Notes under the pieces: model-generated
Told to the model about the DNA's origin: nothing
Seen by the model: only the letters and a program-made list of their open reading frames with translations
Database searches by the model: none
Shown here: piece by piece, positions 8,363 to 17,232 of the stretch
Layout: each line of letters opens with the position of its first letter
Numbering within the stretch: the first letter of the stretch is position 1
Program-made: the position numbers and the translations under genes
NCBI RefSeq assembly: GCF_007829435.1
Contig: NZ_VLJN01000007.1
Span: 53,802-87,827 of the forward strand
Length of the DNA: 34,026 nt
Source: Cupriavidus gilardii J11
GTDB lineage: Bacteria > Pseudomonadota > Gammaproteobacteria > Burkholderiales > Burkholderiaceae
Direction: 5' to 3'

Positions 8363-10192
8363 ATGGAAAAGAAAGATCAATGGAACATGGGCTACTGGAT
8401 CGTCGCCGGCCTGTTGCTGCTGACGCTGCAGAACTACTGGCAGGCGGCCAAGACCGTCGAGCCCGTGCCCTACAGCGAATTCGAGAAGGCGCTGGCCGAG
8501 GGGCGCGTCGCCGAAGTGCTGGTGTCGGACCGCACGGTCACCGGGCGCCTGAAATCGCCGGACAGCCGGGGCAAGACCACCATCGTGGCCACCCGTGTCG
8601 AACCCGACCTGGCCGAGCGGCTGTCCAAGTACGACGTGCCCTATGCGCGGGTGGTGGAAAGCACCTGGCTACGTGATGTGCTCTCCTGGATTCTGCCGGC
8701 GGTGGCCTTCTTCGGCGTCTGGTTCTTCCTGTTCCGCCGCTTCGCCGAGAAGCAGGGCATGGGTGGCTTCCTGAGCATCGGCAAGAGCCGTGCCAAGGTA
8801 TTCATGGAGAAGAACACTGGCGTGACCTTTGCCGATGTCGCTGGCGTCGATGAAGCCAAGGCGGAGTTGGTTGAGATCGTCGATTTCCTCAAGAATCCGC
8901 AGGAGTATGGACGGCTCGGGGCGCGCATCCCGAAAGGTGTGTTGCTGGTTGGCCCGCCCGGCACGGGCAAGACCCTGCTGGCCAAGGCCGTGGCGGGCGA
9001 GGCCGGGGTACCGTTCTTTTCCATCTCAGGCTCGGAGTTCGTCGAGATGTTCGTCGGCGTGGGTGCAGCGCGCGTGCGCGACCTGTTTGAGCAGGCCCGC
9101 GGGCAGGCGCCGGCCATCATCTTCATCGACGAGCTCGATGCGCTGGGCCGCGCGCGCGGCGTCGGCGGCCCCATCGGCGGCCACGACGAGCGCGAGCAGA
9201 CCCTCAACCAGCTGCTCACGGAGATGGACGGCTTCGACAGCTCGGTCGGGCTGATCATCCTCGCCGCAACCAACCGCCCCGAAATCCTCGACCAGGCGCT
9301 GCTGCGCGCCGGTCGCTTCGACCGTCAGGTGCTGGTGGACCGGCCCGACAAGAAGGGACGGCTGGACATCCTGAAAGTCCACGTCAAGAAGGTGACGCTG
9401 GCTCAGGATATCGATCTCGAACAGGTGGCTGCGCTGACCACGGGCTTTTCGGGTGCAGACCTCGCGAACCTGGTCAACGAGGCCGCGCTGGCCGCGACCC
9501 GGCGCAAAGCGTCCGCCGTGGAGTTGCAGGATTTCACCGCCGCCATCGAGCGCATCGTGGCGGGCCTGGAGAAGAAGAACCGAGTGCTCAATCCCAAGGA
9601 GCGGGAAACCGTGGCCTATCACGAGATGGGCCATGCGCTGGTGGCGCTGGCGCTGCCCGGCACCGACCCCGTGCACAAGATCTCAATCATCCCGCGCGGC
9701 ATCGGCGCGCTGGGCTACACGCTGCAACGCCCCACCGAAGACCGCTTCCTGATGACGCGCGCCGATCTGGAACACAAGATCGCCGTGCTGCTGGGCGGTC
9801 GTGCGGCCGAGAAGCTCGTGTTCGGCGAGCTGTCCACCGGGGCTGCCGATGACCTCGCACGGGCCACCGACATTGCCCGCGACATGATCACCCGCTTTGG
9901 CATGGACGAAGGACTGGGCTACATCGCCTTCGAGGCGCAGCGGCCACGCTTTCTCGATACACCGGAACTGGCCCACGGCGGCTGCCGGGTGGCCGAATCT
10001 ACCCAGGCGCGCATCGATCAGGCCATCCGCGACATCGTGATGGGCGTGTTCGAGCGCGCCTACCGGATCCTCGACACCAACCGCTCGGTGCTGGAGCGTT
10101 GTGCGCGCGAACTGCTGGCGCGGGAAACGCTCGACGAGAACGACATCCTTCAATTGACCCAAGGACTTGTTCTTGATGGAAACGAAAAGTAG
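8363..10192 (+). CDS. ftsH: Accessory FtsH membrane AAA+ zinc protease
   Basis: A 609-residue FtsH. It has two transmembrane helices (about 9-25 and 107-128) flanking a short periplasmic domain, then the AAA+ module with Walker A GPPGTGKT (about 196), Walker [11 protein letters not shown] (about 252) and a second-region-of-homology stretch with [20 protein letters not shown]. The M41 peptidase follows, with HEMGH at about 420-424 as zinc site. FtsH extracts and degrades misfolded membrane proteins and some regulators. This is the island-borne copy found in clpK loci. It has the usual length and all catalytic residues. GCGAGGAA precedes ATG 8363. It lies 27 bases after the phospholipase D gene and 78 bases before the second hsp20. 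Confidence 0.95.
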   Translation: MEKKDQWNMGYWIVAGLLLLTLQNYWQAAKTVEPVPYSEFEKALAEGRVAEVLVSDRTVTGRLKSPDSRGKTTIVATRVEPDLAERLSKYDVPYARVVESTWLRDVLSWILPAVAFFGVWFFLFRRFAEKQGMGGFLSIGKSRAKVFMEKNTGVTFADVAGVDEAKAELVEIVDFLKNPQEYGRLGARIPKGVLLVGPPGTGKTLLAKAVAGEAGVPFFSISGSEFVEMFVGVGAARVRDLFEQARGQAPAIIFIDELDALGRARGVGGPIGGHDEREQTLNQLLTEMDGFDSSVGLIILAATNRPEILDQALLRAGRFDRQVLVDRPDKKGRLDILKVHVKKVTLAQDIDLEQVAALTTGFSGADLANLVNEAALAATRRKASAVELQDFTAAIERIVAGLEKKNRVLNPKERETVAYHEMGHALVALALPGTDPVHKISIIPRGIGALGYTLQRPTEDRFLMTRADLEHKIAVLLGGRAAEKLVFGELSTGAADDLARATDIARDMITRFGMDEGLGYIAFEAQRPRFLDTPELAHGGCRVAESTQARIDQAIRDIVMGVFERAYRILDTNRSVLERCARELLARETLDENDILQLTQGLVLDGNEK

Positions 10193-10270
10193 TAGGCGCT
10201 ATTCAGAGTAAGCCGACGGCTCTGTTCAGTGCGTCATCCAATTCGTCCGCATTGTTCAAGGAGAACCGAT

Positions 10271-10729
10271 ATGTCTGCATTGACTCCGTGGGACCCCTTC
10301 CGGGAACTGGATGAATTGCAAAACCGCCTGGCGACGATGTTCGGACGAATACCCCAGCGACAGGGCGCCCGTACCGGCAACGAAGCCATGACCACGGCGG
10401 ACTGGGCACCAATGGCGGACATCAGCGAGGATGAGAACGCATTCCTCCTCAAGCTGGATCTGCCGGAGGTCCCCAAGGATGCCGTGCGCGTCAGCGCGGA
10501 AAACGGTGTGCTCACCATCAGCGGCGAGCGCAAACTGGAAAAAGAGGAGCAGGGCAAGAAGTTCCACCGCATCGAACGTGCGTATGGCCGCTTTGTGCGC
10601 AGCTTTGTCTTGCCTGACAACGTTGATCCGACCAAGGTGACGGCTTCCATGAAAGACGGCGTGCTGGAAGTGCGGCTTGTCAAGGCCGAGCAAGCCAAAC
10701 CGAAACAGATTGAAATCTCAGTCAACTAA
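10271..10729 (+). CDS. hsp20: Small heat-shock protein Hsp20 (second copy)
   Basis: A 152-residue small heat-shock protein with the class-A start MSALTPWDPFRELDELQNRL and an alpha-crystallin domain at about 45-140 (WAPMADISEDENAFLLKLDL, then KFHRIERAYGRFVRSFVLPD). The tail ends KQIEISVN, an I-E-I version of the I-x-I anchor. It is much shorter than the copy beside clpK and clearly a different subfamily, so the two were acquired separately rather than duplicated in place. AAGGAG lies seven bases before ATG 10271. The 78-base gap after ftsH could hold an internal promoter, but I see no strong one. yfdX1 follows after 22 bases. Confidence 0.93.
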   Translation: MSALTPWDPFRELDELQNRLATMFGRIPQRQGARTGNEAMTTADWAPMADISEDENAFLLKLDLPEVPKDAVRVSAENGVLTISGERKLEKEEQGKKFHRIERAYGRFVRSFVLPDNVDPTKVTASMKDGVLEVRLVKAEQAKPKQIEISVN

Positions 10730-10751
10730 CTTCAATCAAGAGCCCAAGATC

Positions 10752-11666
10752 ATGAATATCAAACAGCCACAATACACCTTCTCCGCACTTGCCCTGGCGG
10801 TCGTCGTCGGACTGAGCGGACCGGCTCAGGCCCAATCGGCGGCAGGTTCTAGCCCAGGTGCTGCAGCACCCTCTGCCGCATCCAAGGCGGCGCAGCCACA
10901 GGTAGATGACAAGGCCGCCCGGGAAGCCGAAAAAAAGCGTGCTGAGCTCACTCAGGACGCCATCACGGCGCTCACCAAGACCCAGGAGGCTTTGACACTC
11001 CTTGATGCAAAGAAGACCAAGGAGGCGCTCGCTGCGCTGGAACTGGCCAGCGGAAAGCTGGAACTGGTATTGGCACGCGACGCCAAACTTGCTTTGGCGC
11101 CGGTCGATGTACGCGTCATCACCCACGATATCCACGCCAACGTGGAATCGGTGAAGAAAGCGGTCAAGTTGTCTCGGGAGTTGTTGGGTGATGGCGAGGT
11201 GCAAAAGGCCCGGCCCATCGTCGCCAATCTGGCCAGCGAAATCGTGATCGAAACCGACAACCTGCCGATGGCAACGTACCCGGCAGCGATCAAGTCGGCC
11301 GCACGGCTCATCGACAGCGGCAAGATCGACGACGCCAAGGCGGAACTCGCCCGAGCACTGAACACGCTGGTGGTGACCTCGGTCGCCTTTCCTCTGCCCA
11401 TGCTACGGGCTGAAGCCGCGATGGCAAAAGCTGAAAAGCTGGCCGAGACCGACAAGCGCGATGCCAAGCAGAACGAGGAGCTCAGCACCTTGCTGTCGTC
11501 CGTGCGCACGGAGATCGAGATGGCGCAGATCCTGGGTTATGGCAAGAAGGCGGATTTCAAACCCATCTTCGATCAGGTGAAGTCCATTGAGCAAAAGACG
11601 GCTGGTGGCAAAAGCGGCAAGGGATGGTTCGACGAGTTGAAGACGCGCATCCAAAATCTGTTTTGA
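10752..11666 (+). CDS. yfdX1: YfdX family protein, exported copy
   Basis: A 304-residue YfdX protein. The start MNIKQPQYTFSALALAVVVG followed by GPAQAQ is a classic signal peptide with cleavage near residue 27, so the mature protein is periplasmic. An alanine-rich linker precedes the helical YfdX domain (about 70-290), which has the conserved ATGKLE-like helix, ASEIVIETDNLP, and a C-terminal GYGKKADF...QKTAGG...GW block. YfdX proteins are stress-induced and are thought to act with HdeD-like proteins and periplasmic chaperones, but no precise biochemistry is established. The gene is paired with a paralogue 102 bases downstream that lacks the signal peptide. The ribosome-binding site (CAAGAG) is weak. 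Confidence 0.92.
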   Translation: MNIKQPQYTFSALALAVVVGLSGPAQAQSAAGSSPGAAAPSAASKAAQPQVDDKAAREAEKKRAELTQDAITALTKTQEALTLLDAKKTKEALAALELASGKLELVLARDAKLALAPVDVRVITHDIHANVESVKKAVKLSRELLGDGEVQKARPIVANLASEIVIETDNLPMATYPAAIKSAARLIDSGKIDDAKAELARALNTLVVTSVAFPLPMLRAEAAMAKAEKLAETDKRDAKQNEELSTLLSSVRTEIEMAQILGYGKKADFKPIFDQVKSIEQKTAGGKSGKGWFDELKTRIQNLF

Positions 11667-11675
11667 GGTGATGAA

Positions 11676-11724
11676 GGGGCTGACTGCTCTGTCGGTCAGT
11701 CTCGCGATGTTCGCATTCAGCCCC
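11676..11724 (+). repeat. Long-armed inverted repeat between the two yfdX genes
   Basis: GGGGCTGA (11676-11683) pairs with TCAGCCCC (11717-11724) across 33 bases. Inside it, CTGAC and GTCAG offer a competing smaller hairpin. There is no T tract. It may be an mRNA processing or stabilising structure that sets the ratio of the two YfdX proteins. This is an inference from structure only. Confidence 0.35.
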
Positions 11725-11768
11725 AATAGATTCGCCTATTTTCACTATCTCATACGAGGCATATCACC

Positions 11769-12656
11769 ATGAATGAGCAAACACCGAATCCCAATGCGAC
11801 GAACGAAGGAATAAACGAACAGGCCGCGGTAAGCAGCCTTCCTGTCAGTCCAGAGTCCAAGCCTGAAGTCGTCACGGAGGTACAGCCTGAGGTTCAGAAA
11901 GAAACGGACTCGCAGGCGGCAGACAAACGTAAACAAGTCCTCGATGAGGCAGTCTCGGCCTTGTCGCTGACCAAATCAGCGCTGGCCGCACTTGACGGCA
12001 AGGACACTGCACGCGCATTGGCAACGCTGGCCGAAGTGACGGGAAAGCTGGAGCTGATCGTTGCGCGCGAACCCACGCTCGCCCTGGCTGGCGTTGATGT
12101 GCGCACCATCGTGCACGACTTGTTCGCCAACACGGAAACCATTGAGGCGATGACCGACGAGGCGCTGGATGCCCTCAAACATGGCGAGGTGCAACAGGCT
12201 CGCCACGTGCTGGCTTTGCTGGCCAGTGAAATCGTGATCACGGTCACCAACATCCCTTTGGCGTCCTATCCCGCAGCCGTGAAGGCAGTCGTGCCGCTGA
12301 TCGATCAGGGCAAGATCGAAGAAGCCAAAGCCGCGCTGCAGTCAGCGCTCAGTACGCTGGTCGAGGAGCGCAGCGTGCTTCCGCTGCCCGTCCTGCGTGC
12401 GAAGCTGCTCCTGAAGCGCGCCGAGACCTTGGTAGAAGATGGTCAGCGGAGCGAAGCGTCCAATGAGCGCCTGGAGACATTATTGAACGAAGCGCGGCAG
12501 CAGTTGGAAATGGCAGAACTGCTGGGCTATGGAAAGAAGAAGGACTTTGAGCCCCTGTATGCTGAACTCAAGAAAGTCAAGCAAAAGACGGCTGGGGGAG
12601 GCGGCGGAAAAGGCTGGCTCGATGAAATCAAGGCAAAGCTGTCCAAGTTGTCCTGA
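11769..12656 (+). CDS. yfdX2: YfdX family protein, non-exported copy
   Basis: A 295-residue paralogue of the preceding gene. Instead of a signal peptide it has a hydrophilic, Glu/Pro/Asn-rich N-terminus (about 1-55, probably disordered). The YfdX domain then follows (KRKQVLDEAVSALSLTKSAL, ASEIVITVTNIPLASYPAAV, and the C-terminal GYGKKKDFEPLY...QKTAGGGGGKGW block). The closely matching C-terminal blocks show that the two genes arose by duplication. The product should stay in the cytosol unless another export route is used, so the pair would serve both compartments. GAGG precedes ATG 11769 by about nine bases. A GC-rich hairpin follows the stop. Confidence 0.92.
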   Translation: MNEQTPNPNATNEGINEQAAVSSLPVSPESKPEVVTEVQPEVQKETDSQAADKRKQVLDEAVSALSLTKSALAALDGKDTARALATLAEVTGKLELIVAREPTLALAGVDVRTIVHDLFANTETIEAMTDEALDALKHGEVQQARHVLALLASEIVITVTNIPLASYPAAVKAVVPLIDQGKIEEAKAALQSALSTLVEERSVLPLPVLRAKLLLKRAETLVEDGQRSEASNERLETLLNEARQQLEMAELLGYGKKKDFEPLYAELKKVKQKTAGGGGGKGWLDEIKAKLSKLS

Positions 12657-12675
12657 AACCGCTGGATAGGGCGTA

Positions 12676-12700
12676 AGAGGGGCGCGTCGCGCCCCCTCTC
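12676..12700 (+). terminator. Terminator-like hairpin after yfdX2
   Basis: AGAGGGGCGCG, then T, then CGCGCCCCCTCT form a strong stem with one bulge. The following bases are TTGTCCC, and a real T-rich run begins only about 18 bases later, so termination may be partial. hdeD begins at 12753, and the T/A-rich stretch before it may also hold a promoter. Confidence 0.5.
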
Positions 12701-12752
12701 TTGTCCCATGAGTGTTTGATTTTTTATTTTGTAGATCTTTAGGAGATATTGC

Positions 12753-13364
12753 ATGAACACAGACACCATCGCCAATTCCAATGCGGATGACCCCACCAAA
12801 GCACTGTGTTCGCTGAGCCAAAATTGGTGGCTTTTTGTGCTGCGCGGTGTCTTGGCATTGATTTTTGCAGCCCTCGCGTTCTGGATGCCACAATCGGCTC
12901 TGTTGGCCATGACCATCATGTTCGGCGCATTTTCCTTGGTCAATGGCGCGTTCAACTTGTTTGCAGCGGTGCGCCATATCCAGAAAAAAGAGCGCTGGGG
13001 CTGGCTGCTGTTCAGCGGCATTGTCGGCATACTTACGGGCGTCGTCGTCCTGGTTGCTCCTTGGGTCGCCACGATAGTCTTGGCTTCTTTTTTATGGGCT
13101 AGCGTGGGCTTCTGGGCGATTTTCACCGGTGTGCTGGAGATATCCGCCGCCGTTCGGCTGCGTCGGGAAATCAAGGGTGAAATCTGGCTTGCCGTCAGTG
13201 GACTGCTCTCGATTATCCTTGGCGCTATCGTCTTGTGGATATTTTTTACCCGTCCGGTCGAGTCATTCGTGGCCGCAGGCTGGCTGTTGGGCTTCTATGC
13301 GGCAGTCTATGGTGTCACGCTTTTGTTCTTGAGTTGGCGTCTTCGCAAAACGCGCCAGGGATAA
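12753..13364 (+). CDS. hdeD: HdeD family membrane protein
   Basis: A 203-residue integral membrane protein with about six predicted helices in three pairs (for example WWLFVLRGVLALIFAALAFW, GWLLFSGIVGILTGVVVLVA and the final LLGFYAAVYGVTLLFLSWRL). This is the DUF308/HdeD fold. HdeD of Escherichia coli contributes to acid resistance at high cell density. In stress islands the protein accompanies YfdX and is thought to help protect the envelope. AGGAG lies close upstream of ATG 12753. GC content is lower here than in clpK or ftsH, hinting at a different origin within the mosaic island. Confidence 0.9.
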   Translation: MNTDTIANSNADDPTKALCSLSQNWWLFVLRGVLALIFAALAFWMPQSALLAMTIMFGAFSLVNGAFNLFAAVRHIQKKERWGWLLFSGIVGILTGVVVLVAPWVATIVLASFLWASVGFWAIFTGVLEISAAVRLRREIKGEIWLAVSGLLSIILGAIVLWIFFTRPVESFVAAGWLLGFYAAVYGVTLLFLSWRLRKTRQG

Positions 13365-13381
13365 GAGCGGGTCAAACTAGA

Positions 13382-13422
13382 TTCTATGGATATGAGCATT
13401 TTCGGTTCGTGCCTCCATAGAA
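13382..13422 (+). promoter_or_regulatory. Leader hairpin upstream of the HPF-like gene
   Basis: TTCTATGGA (13382-13390) and TCCATAGAA (13414-13422) form a perfect 9-bp stem around a 23-base loop. It ends eight bases before the AAAGGAG ribosome-binding site of the next gene. It has no T tract. A mainly A/T stem this close to a ribosome-binding site could be a temperature-sensitive or protein-binding leader element. Confidence 0.4.
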
Positions 13423-13443
13423 ATGACATCAAAGGAGTCATGC

Positions 13444-14589
13444 ATGCAGATTCAATATAGATTTCGAGCTATCGACAAAGAGTTTCATGAACCATGGCAG
13501 AGAGCTTTGGGAAATGTGATCGAGCACGCCCTCAAGCCATTGCTCGACAAACACACTAAAGATTCAGCGCAACTTCAAATCGTCCTTGATCGCGACAAGA
13601 TCAAGCGGCAATTTCTGGCCAGTGGCTATATGCACCTGCCCGGCAAAAAGATTGTCAGCGTTACTGCATCACATGACGAGCTGACGCCCCTCGCGCAGAT
13701 GCTCGCACAGTCGTTGTTCCGTCAGGCCAAGAAGCATTTTGACCGGCTGCATGCTCAGGATCAAATCAAGCGCAAAGCACGACGCGAGCGCTTGCGCGAG
13801 CTCAAGGTGCGAATTGCTGCAAAACCCGCGTCAGCCGCCCATGAGGCCAAAGAGACCCGAATGCCTCTACTGTCGAAACTTGAGGCTGTCGCAAGGCGTG
13901 AGCTGGCTTATCTGCGGGCCGTCGGCGATTTACCGCGCGATTATCCGACGCTGCGCGACGTGGTGGATGAAGCGATTGTCCGAGCTGAGGTGGAATGGCA
14001 ATCCGTGCCGGGGGAAAAAGAGGCTTACACCGGTCTTTTGAAGCATCTGTTCGCCGTCCTGGATAACGAAGTGGCAAGCAGCCGGCAATTTGGCGAATTC
14101 GTTTCTCTGGACGCGCCGGTCGAAGCGGATGCCCAGGACGTGGCCGAGGCCATGGTGGAAGAGGAAATCTTCGAATTTTATCAGCCCGATGACACACTCA
14201 GGCTGGCCGATATTATCGCTGACAGTCAGCATCCCGATGCCGCAACGATCGCGGAACAGGAGGAGCTAGTTGATCGGTCGAGCGAGTTCGCTTTTGCATT
14301 CGACCTGCTGAAGGACATGCCGCGTTTGTGGCGGCGCGTTTTTCTGCTTCTCCGTGTGGACGGGCTGGATGCCAGCAGCGTCTCTGAAATCCTGCTGATT
14401 CCTAGTAAGGAAGATACTGTCCAAAGGTGGCTGATGCAGGCCGAAGCGTTTATCGCTGCTCATTTGGAAGAGGCCGGAGTAAGCAAAGACGGGAACGATT
14501 GGCTCCAAGGCGTTGATTGGTCGGCATTGTCTGTGACCCGAAGCGCGGCAGCCTCACTGTGGTCCAAGGAGGCGAACCATGAAGAATGA
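13444..14589 (+). CDS. Two-part protein: HPF/RaiA-like N-terminus and sigma-like helical C-terminus
   Basis: A 381-residue protein. Residues 1-110 resemble ribosome hibernation factors of the S30AE/HPF class: an opening strand MQIQYRFRAID, helix, strand LQIVLDRD, strand FLASGYMHLPGKKIVSVTAS, and a final basic helix (AKKHFDRLHAQDQIKRKARR). Residues 150-381 are helical and acidic. Near 285-340 (FAFDLLKDMPRLWRRVFLLL, then DASSVSEILLIPSKEDTVQR) they look like sigma-70 region 4, with a helix-turn-helix. Ribosome-directed stress silencing combined with a transcription-like domain is therefore suggested, but neither function is proven. AAAGGAG six bases before ATG 13444 decides the start over an in-frame ATG at 13423. 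It overlaps the thioredoxin gene by 11 bases. Confidence 0.75.
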   Translation: MQIQYRFRAIDKEFHEPWQRALGNVIEHALKPLLDKHTKDSAQLQIVLDRDKIKRQFLASGYMHLPGKKIVSVTASHDELTPLAQMLAQSLFRQAKKHFDRLHAQDQIKRKARRERLRELKVRIAAKPASAAHEAKETRMPLLSKLEAVARRELAYLRAVGDLPRDYPTLRDVVDEAIVRAEVEWQSVPGEKEAYTGLLKHLFAVLDNEVASSRQFGEFVSLDAPVEADAQDVAEAMVEEEIFEFYQPDDTLRLADIIADSQHPDAATIAEQEELVDRSSEFAFAFDLLKDMPRLWRRVFLLLRVDGLDASSVSEILLIPSKEDTVQRWLMQAEAFIAAHLEEAGVSKDGNDWLQGVDWSALSVTRSAAASLWSKEANHEE

Positions 14590-15019
14590 TCTTCACCTCG
14601 TCTGTCCGCATTGCCAGTCCATCAACCGCGTACCGACTGCGAAGCTATCGGAACATCCCAACTGCGGCCGCTGCCAGCAGCCCTTGTTCACGGGCGAACC
14701 CATCGAGTTGACCACGGCGACGTTCTCGCGCCACGTGGAGCGCAGCGACCTGCCACTGTTGGTCGATTTCTGGGCACCTTGGTGCGGGCCGTGCAAGATG
14801 ATGGCCCCGCAGTTCCAGCAAGCGGCGCGCCAGCTCGAACCCAGGGTCAGGCTGGCCAAGGTCAATACCGAGGCAGAACCCCACCTGGCCGCGCAGTTCG
14901 GCATCCGCAGCATTCCGACGCTCGCCCTGTTCCAGGGTGGGCGGGAGATCGGGCGTCAGGCTGGCGCCTTGGGCGCGCAGGACATCGTGCGCTGGGCATC
15001 TGCACAGGTGGGGCGCTGA
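14579..15019 (+). CDS. trxC: Zinc-binding thioredoxin (Trx2/TrxC type)
   Basis: A 146-residue thioredoxin. The N-terminal zinc ribbon has CPHC (about residues 10-13) and CGRC (about 30-33), as in thioredoxin 2. The thioredoxin fold follows, with active site WCGPC (about 68-72) and the cis-proline segment IRSIPTLALFQGG. It reduces disulfides in oxidised cytosolic proteins. Zinc-type thioredoxins are linked to oxidative and chlorine stress, which fits the island. A strong AAGGAGG lies before ATG 14579 although the start is inside the preceding gene (11-base overlap), indicating translational coupling. The kefB-like gene starts three bases after its stop. Confidence 0.94.
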   Translation: MKNDLHLVCPHCQSINRVPTAKLSEHPNCGRCQQPLFTGEPIELTTATFSRHVERSDLPLLVDFWAPWCGPCKMMAPQFQQAARQLEPRVRLAKVNTEAEPHLAAQFGIRSIPTLALFQGGREIGRQAGALGAQDIVRWASAQVGR

Positions 15020-15022
15020 CCG

Positions 15023-16738
15023 ATGCAGGACTTGCTCGGCGCCACCCTGATCCTGCTGGCGGCATGCAGCCTCGCGGATGTGGCGACGGCGGCGTTCAGA
15101 GTACCCGCCTTGCTGGGTTACCTCGCCGTCGGCGCCTTGCTGGGCCCGTCGGTCAGCGGTGTAGTCGCGCCGGGAGAAGCGCTTGATTTTCTGTCCGAGC
15201 TGGGCGTGGCCCTGCTGCTGTTCATGGTTGGGCTGGAGTTCTCCCTCGGGCACTTCTGGCTTTCCCGTAAAACCGTATTGGCGGCCGGCAGCTTGCAGAT
15301 GATCGCTGTCGCCACGCCACTGACCTTGATGTTGATGTGGCTGGGACAGCCAGTTCAGCGCGCTGCGTTGCTCAGCACTGCGGCGGCCATGTCGTCCACG
15401 GCGCTGGTCAGCCGACAGCTGGCCGACCAAGGCGAGCTCACCACCCGCCACGGCCGCAGCGCCATCGCCGTGCTGGTCTTTCAGGACCTGGCCAGCGTGC
15501 CCCTGCTGGCCCTGCTGGCGATCTGGGCGCGCGGCGAGTCGCCGAAGATCGAGAGCGTGCTGCTCGAAGTGTTGGGCGTGCTGATGTTGTTCGCGGCAGC
15601 GGCCCTCGCCTCCCGTCGTCTGTTGCATGGCCTGCTGGGCTGGGTGGCGCGGCAGGGCCACGAAGAATCCTTCGTGCTGGTTTCCTTGTGCGTGGTGGTG
15701 GCTGCCGCCGCTGCTGCACACGCGGTCGGCGTATCCGCCGCCCTGGGTGCGTTTTTGGCCGGCATGGTGCTGGGCGAGAGCGACTTCCGTCACCACATGG
15801 AAAGCCACCTCAAACCGTTTCGCGATGTGTTGTCGGGGGTGTTCTTCGTGACCATCGGCCTGCAGTTGGACGGAGCGCAGATTCTTTCGGCACCACTGGC
15901 GGTGTTCGCGTGGCTGGCAGTGCTGGTACCGGTCAAGATCGGGCTCAACACCCTGGCCTTGCGGGCGACGCGCCTGTCCGCCCTCGATGCCTGGCGCACG
16001 GGCATAGCGTTGGGGCATGGCGGCGAGTTCGCCCTGCTGTTGTTGGGCATGGTCTTGCAGCAGCATCTGATTCCCGCGACCGTCGTACAACCCATGCTGG
16101 TCGCGCTGGTGCTCAGCATGGCCTTGGCACCGCTGCTGATCCGCCATCACGATGTACTTGCCCGGTTCTTGAGCCGCACCGGCGGCGTCATTCAGCCACC
16201 CCAGGCTGAAGAAGTTGAGATCACCGCGCAGACAGCGCGATTTCGAGACCACGTCATCATCTGCGGCGCGGGCGAGCTTGGCCTGACCGTCAGTGAGATT
16301 CTTCGCCACGCCGGCGTGGCGCATCTGCTGCTGGAAGCAGACGAGCAGAAGGTAGAGGCCGAGCGTGCCGCCGGCGTGCCGATGTTCCATGGCGATGCGA
16401 GTCGGCCCGATACCCTGCTGGCTGCCGGGTTGGCGCAAGCGCGTCTGGTGGTGCTCACGTTCGCCCATGCCCAGCAAGTGCTGCGCATCGCCCAGGCGAT
16501 TGCCGAGCGCCGTCCGGCGCTGACCTTGTGGGTGTCATGCAGAAGTACGACCGCGGCCGATGCATTTCGCGCGATGCCCAACGTGCGTGTGTACCAGCAA
16601 TCCTTTGCCGCAGGCCTTGGGCTGGCGGAACAAGTGATGTCGTCGCTTGGCATGTCGGCCGAGCTCGTCGAACGAAACATCAGTGCGATGCGCCGCCGTC
16701 TCGACAGCGGCAATGTCGCAGGGAGTCCATCTGCATGA
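15023..16738 (+). CDS. kefB: KefB-like CPA2 cation/proton antiporter with RCK domain
   Basis: A 571-residue monovalent cation:proton antiporter-2 family protein. Residues about 1-385 hold some twelve transmembrane helices (LLFMVGLEFSLGHFWLSRKT and ALGAFLAGMVLGESDFRHHM are family hallmarks). A cytosolic Rossmann RCK_N/TrkA-N domain follows at about 408-525 with HVIICGAGELGLTVSEIL. Members of this family export potassium in exchange for protons, acidifying the cytosol to protect against electrophiles. That suits a locus with a thioredoxin next to it. No ancillary KefF/KefG gene is present. ATG 15023 follows the thioredoxin stop by three bases. The stop overlaps the psiE start as ATGA. Confidence 0.93.
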   Translation: MQDLLGATLILLAACSLADVATAAFRVPALLGYLAVGALLGPSVSGVVAPGEALDFLSELGVALLLFMVGLEFSLGHFWLSRKTVLAAGSLQMIAVATPLTLMLMWLGQPVQRAALLSTAAAMSSTALVSRQLADQGELTTRHGRSAIAVLVFQDLASVPLLALLAIWARGESPKIESVLLEVLGVLMLFAAAALASRRLLHGLLGWVARQGHEESFVLVSLCVVVAAAAAAHAVGVSAALGAFLAGMVLGESDFRHHMESHLKPFRDVLSGVFFVTIGLQLDGAQILSAPLAVFAWLAVLVPVKIGLNTLALRATRLSALDAWRTGIALGHGGEFALLLLGMVLQQHLIPATVVQPMLVALVLSMALAPLLIRHHDVLARFLSRTGGVIQPPQAEEVEITAQTARFRDHVIICGAGELGLTVSEILRHAGVAHLLLEADEQKVEAERAAGVPMFHGDASRPDTLLAAGLAQARLVVLTFAHAQQVLRIAQAIAERRPALTLWVSCRSTTAADAFRAMPNVRVYQQSFAAGLGLAEQVMSSLGMSAELVERNISAMRRRLDSGNVAGSPSA

Positions 16739-17232
16739 AGTCAACAGGCCGCAATCCATTTCAGGTCTTCCGTGGCCAATGGGCCATCATGAGTTTATAC
16801 GAGCGCTTCGAGCAGGTCGTCGCCCTCGTTCTGTCGGCGGTAATTGCCGTCATCGTCGTGGTGTCGCTGTTCCAGCTCATCGCCATCGTCTTTACGCTGC
16901 TGGTCCTCAATGCCTTCAATCCCCTGGATCACAAGGTATTCCAGAGTGTGTTCGGCATGATCATGACGCTCTTGATCGCGATGGAGTTCAAGCATTCCAT
17001 CGTGCGCGTGGCGCTGCGTCGGGACAGCATCATCCAGGTCAAGACCGTGATCCTCATCGGTCTGATCGCGCTGGCGCGCAAGTTCGTGATCCTTGACCCC
17101 GAGGCGAGCCCAGCAAAGATAGCCGCGCTGGCAGGCGCCACGCTGGCTCTGGGTGCGACCTACTGGCTGCTGCGCGAGCGCGGCGACCGCGCCGCCGAGA
17201 CCTCTGAGCATGACCCGTCATCATCCCAGTGA
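16735..17232 (+). CDS. psiE: PsiE family membrane protein
   Basis: A 165-residue membrane protein with about four helices (VALVLSAVIAVIVVVSLFQL, FTLLVLNAF, FGMIMTLLIAMEF, and VKTVILIGLIALARKFVI) and a polar C-terminus. The pattern MEFKHSIVRV and the ARKFVILD motif are typical of PsiE (phosphate-starvation-inducible E), whose function is unknown. The ATG at 16735 forms an ATGA overlap with the kefB stop, supporting coupled translation and this start. Its 3' end overlaps the next gene by 23 bases. PsiE is a constant passenger of stress-tolerance islands. Confidence 0.88.
   Translation: MKSTGRNPFQVFRGQWAIMSLYERFEQVVALVLSAVIAVIVVVSLFQLIAIVFTLLVLNAFNPLDHKVFQSVFGMIMTLLIAMEFKHSIVRVALRRDSIIQVKTVILIGLIALARKFVILDPEASPAKIAALAGATLALGATYWLLRERGDRAAETSEHDPSSSQ

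Noticed and set aside
6713-8380. 555-codon minus-strand frame opposite the phospholipase D gene
   Set aside because: It lies fully antisense to a gene with both catalytic motifs, has an arginine/glutamine-rich composition, and no recognised domain.
14645-16477. 610-codon minus-strand frame opposite the thioredoxin and kefB genes
   Set aside because: Gln/His/Gly-rich low-complexity translation. The plus-strand genes are unambiguous.
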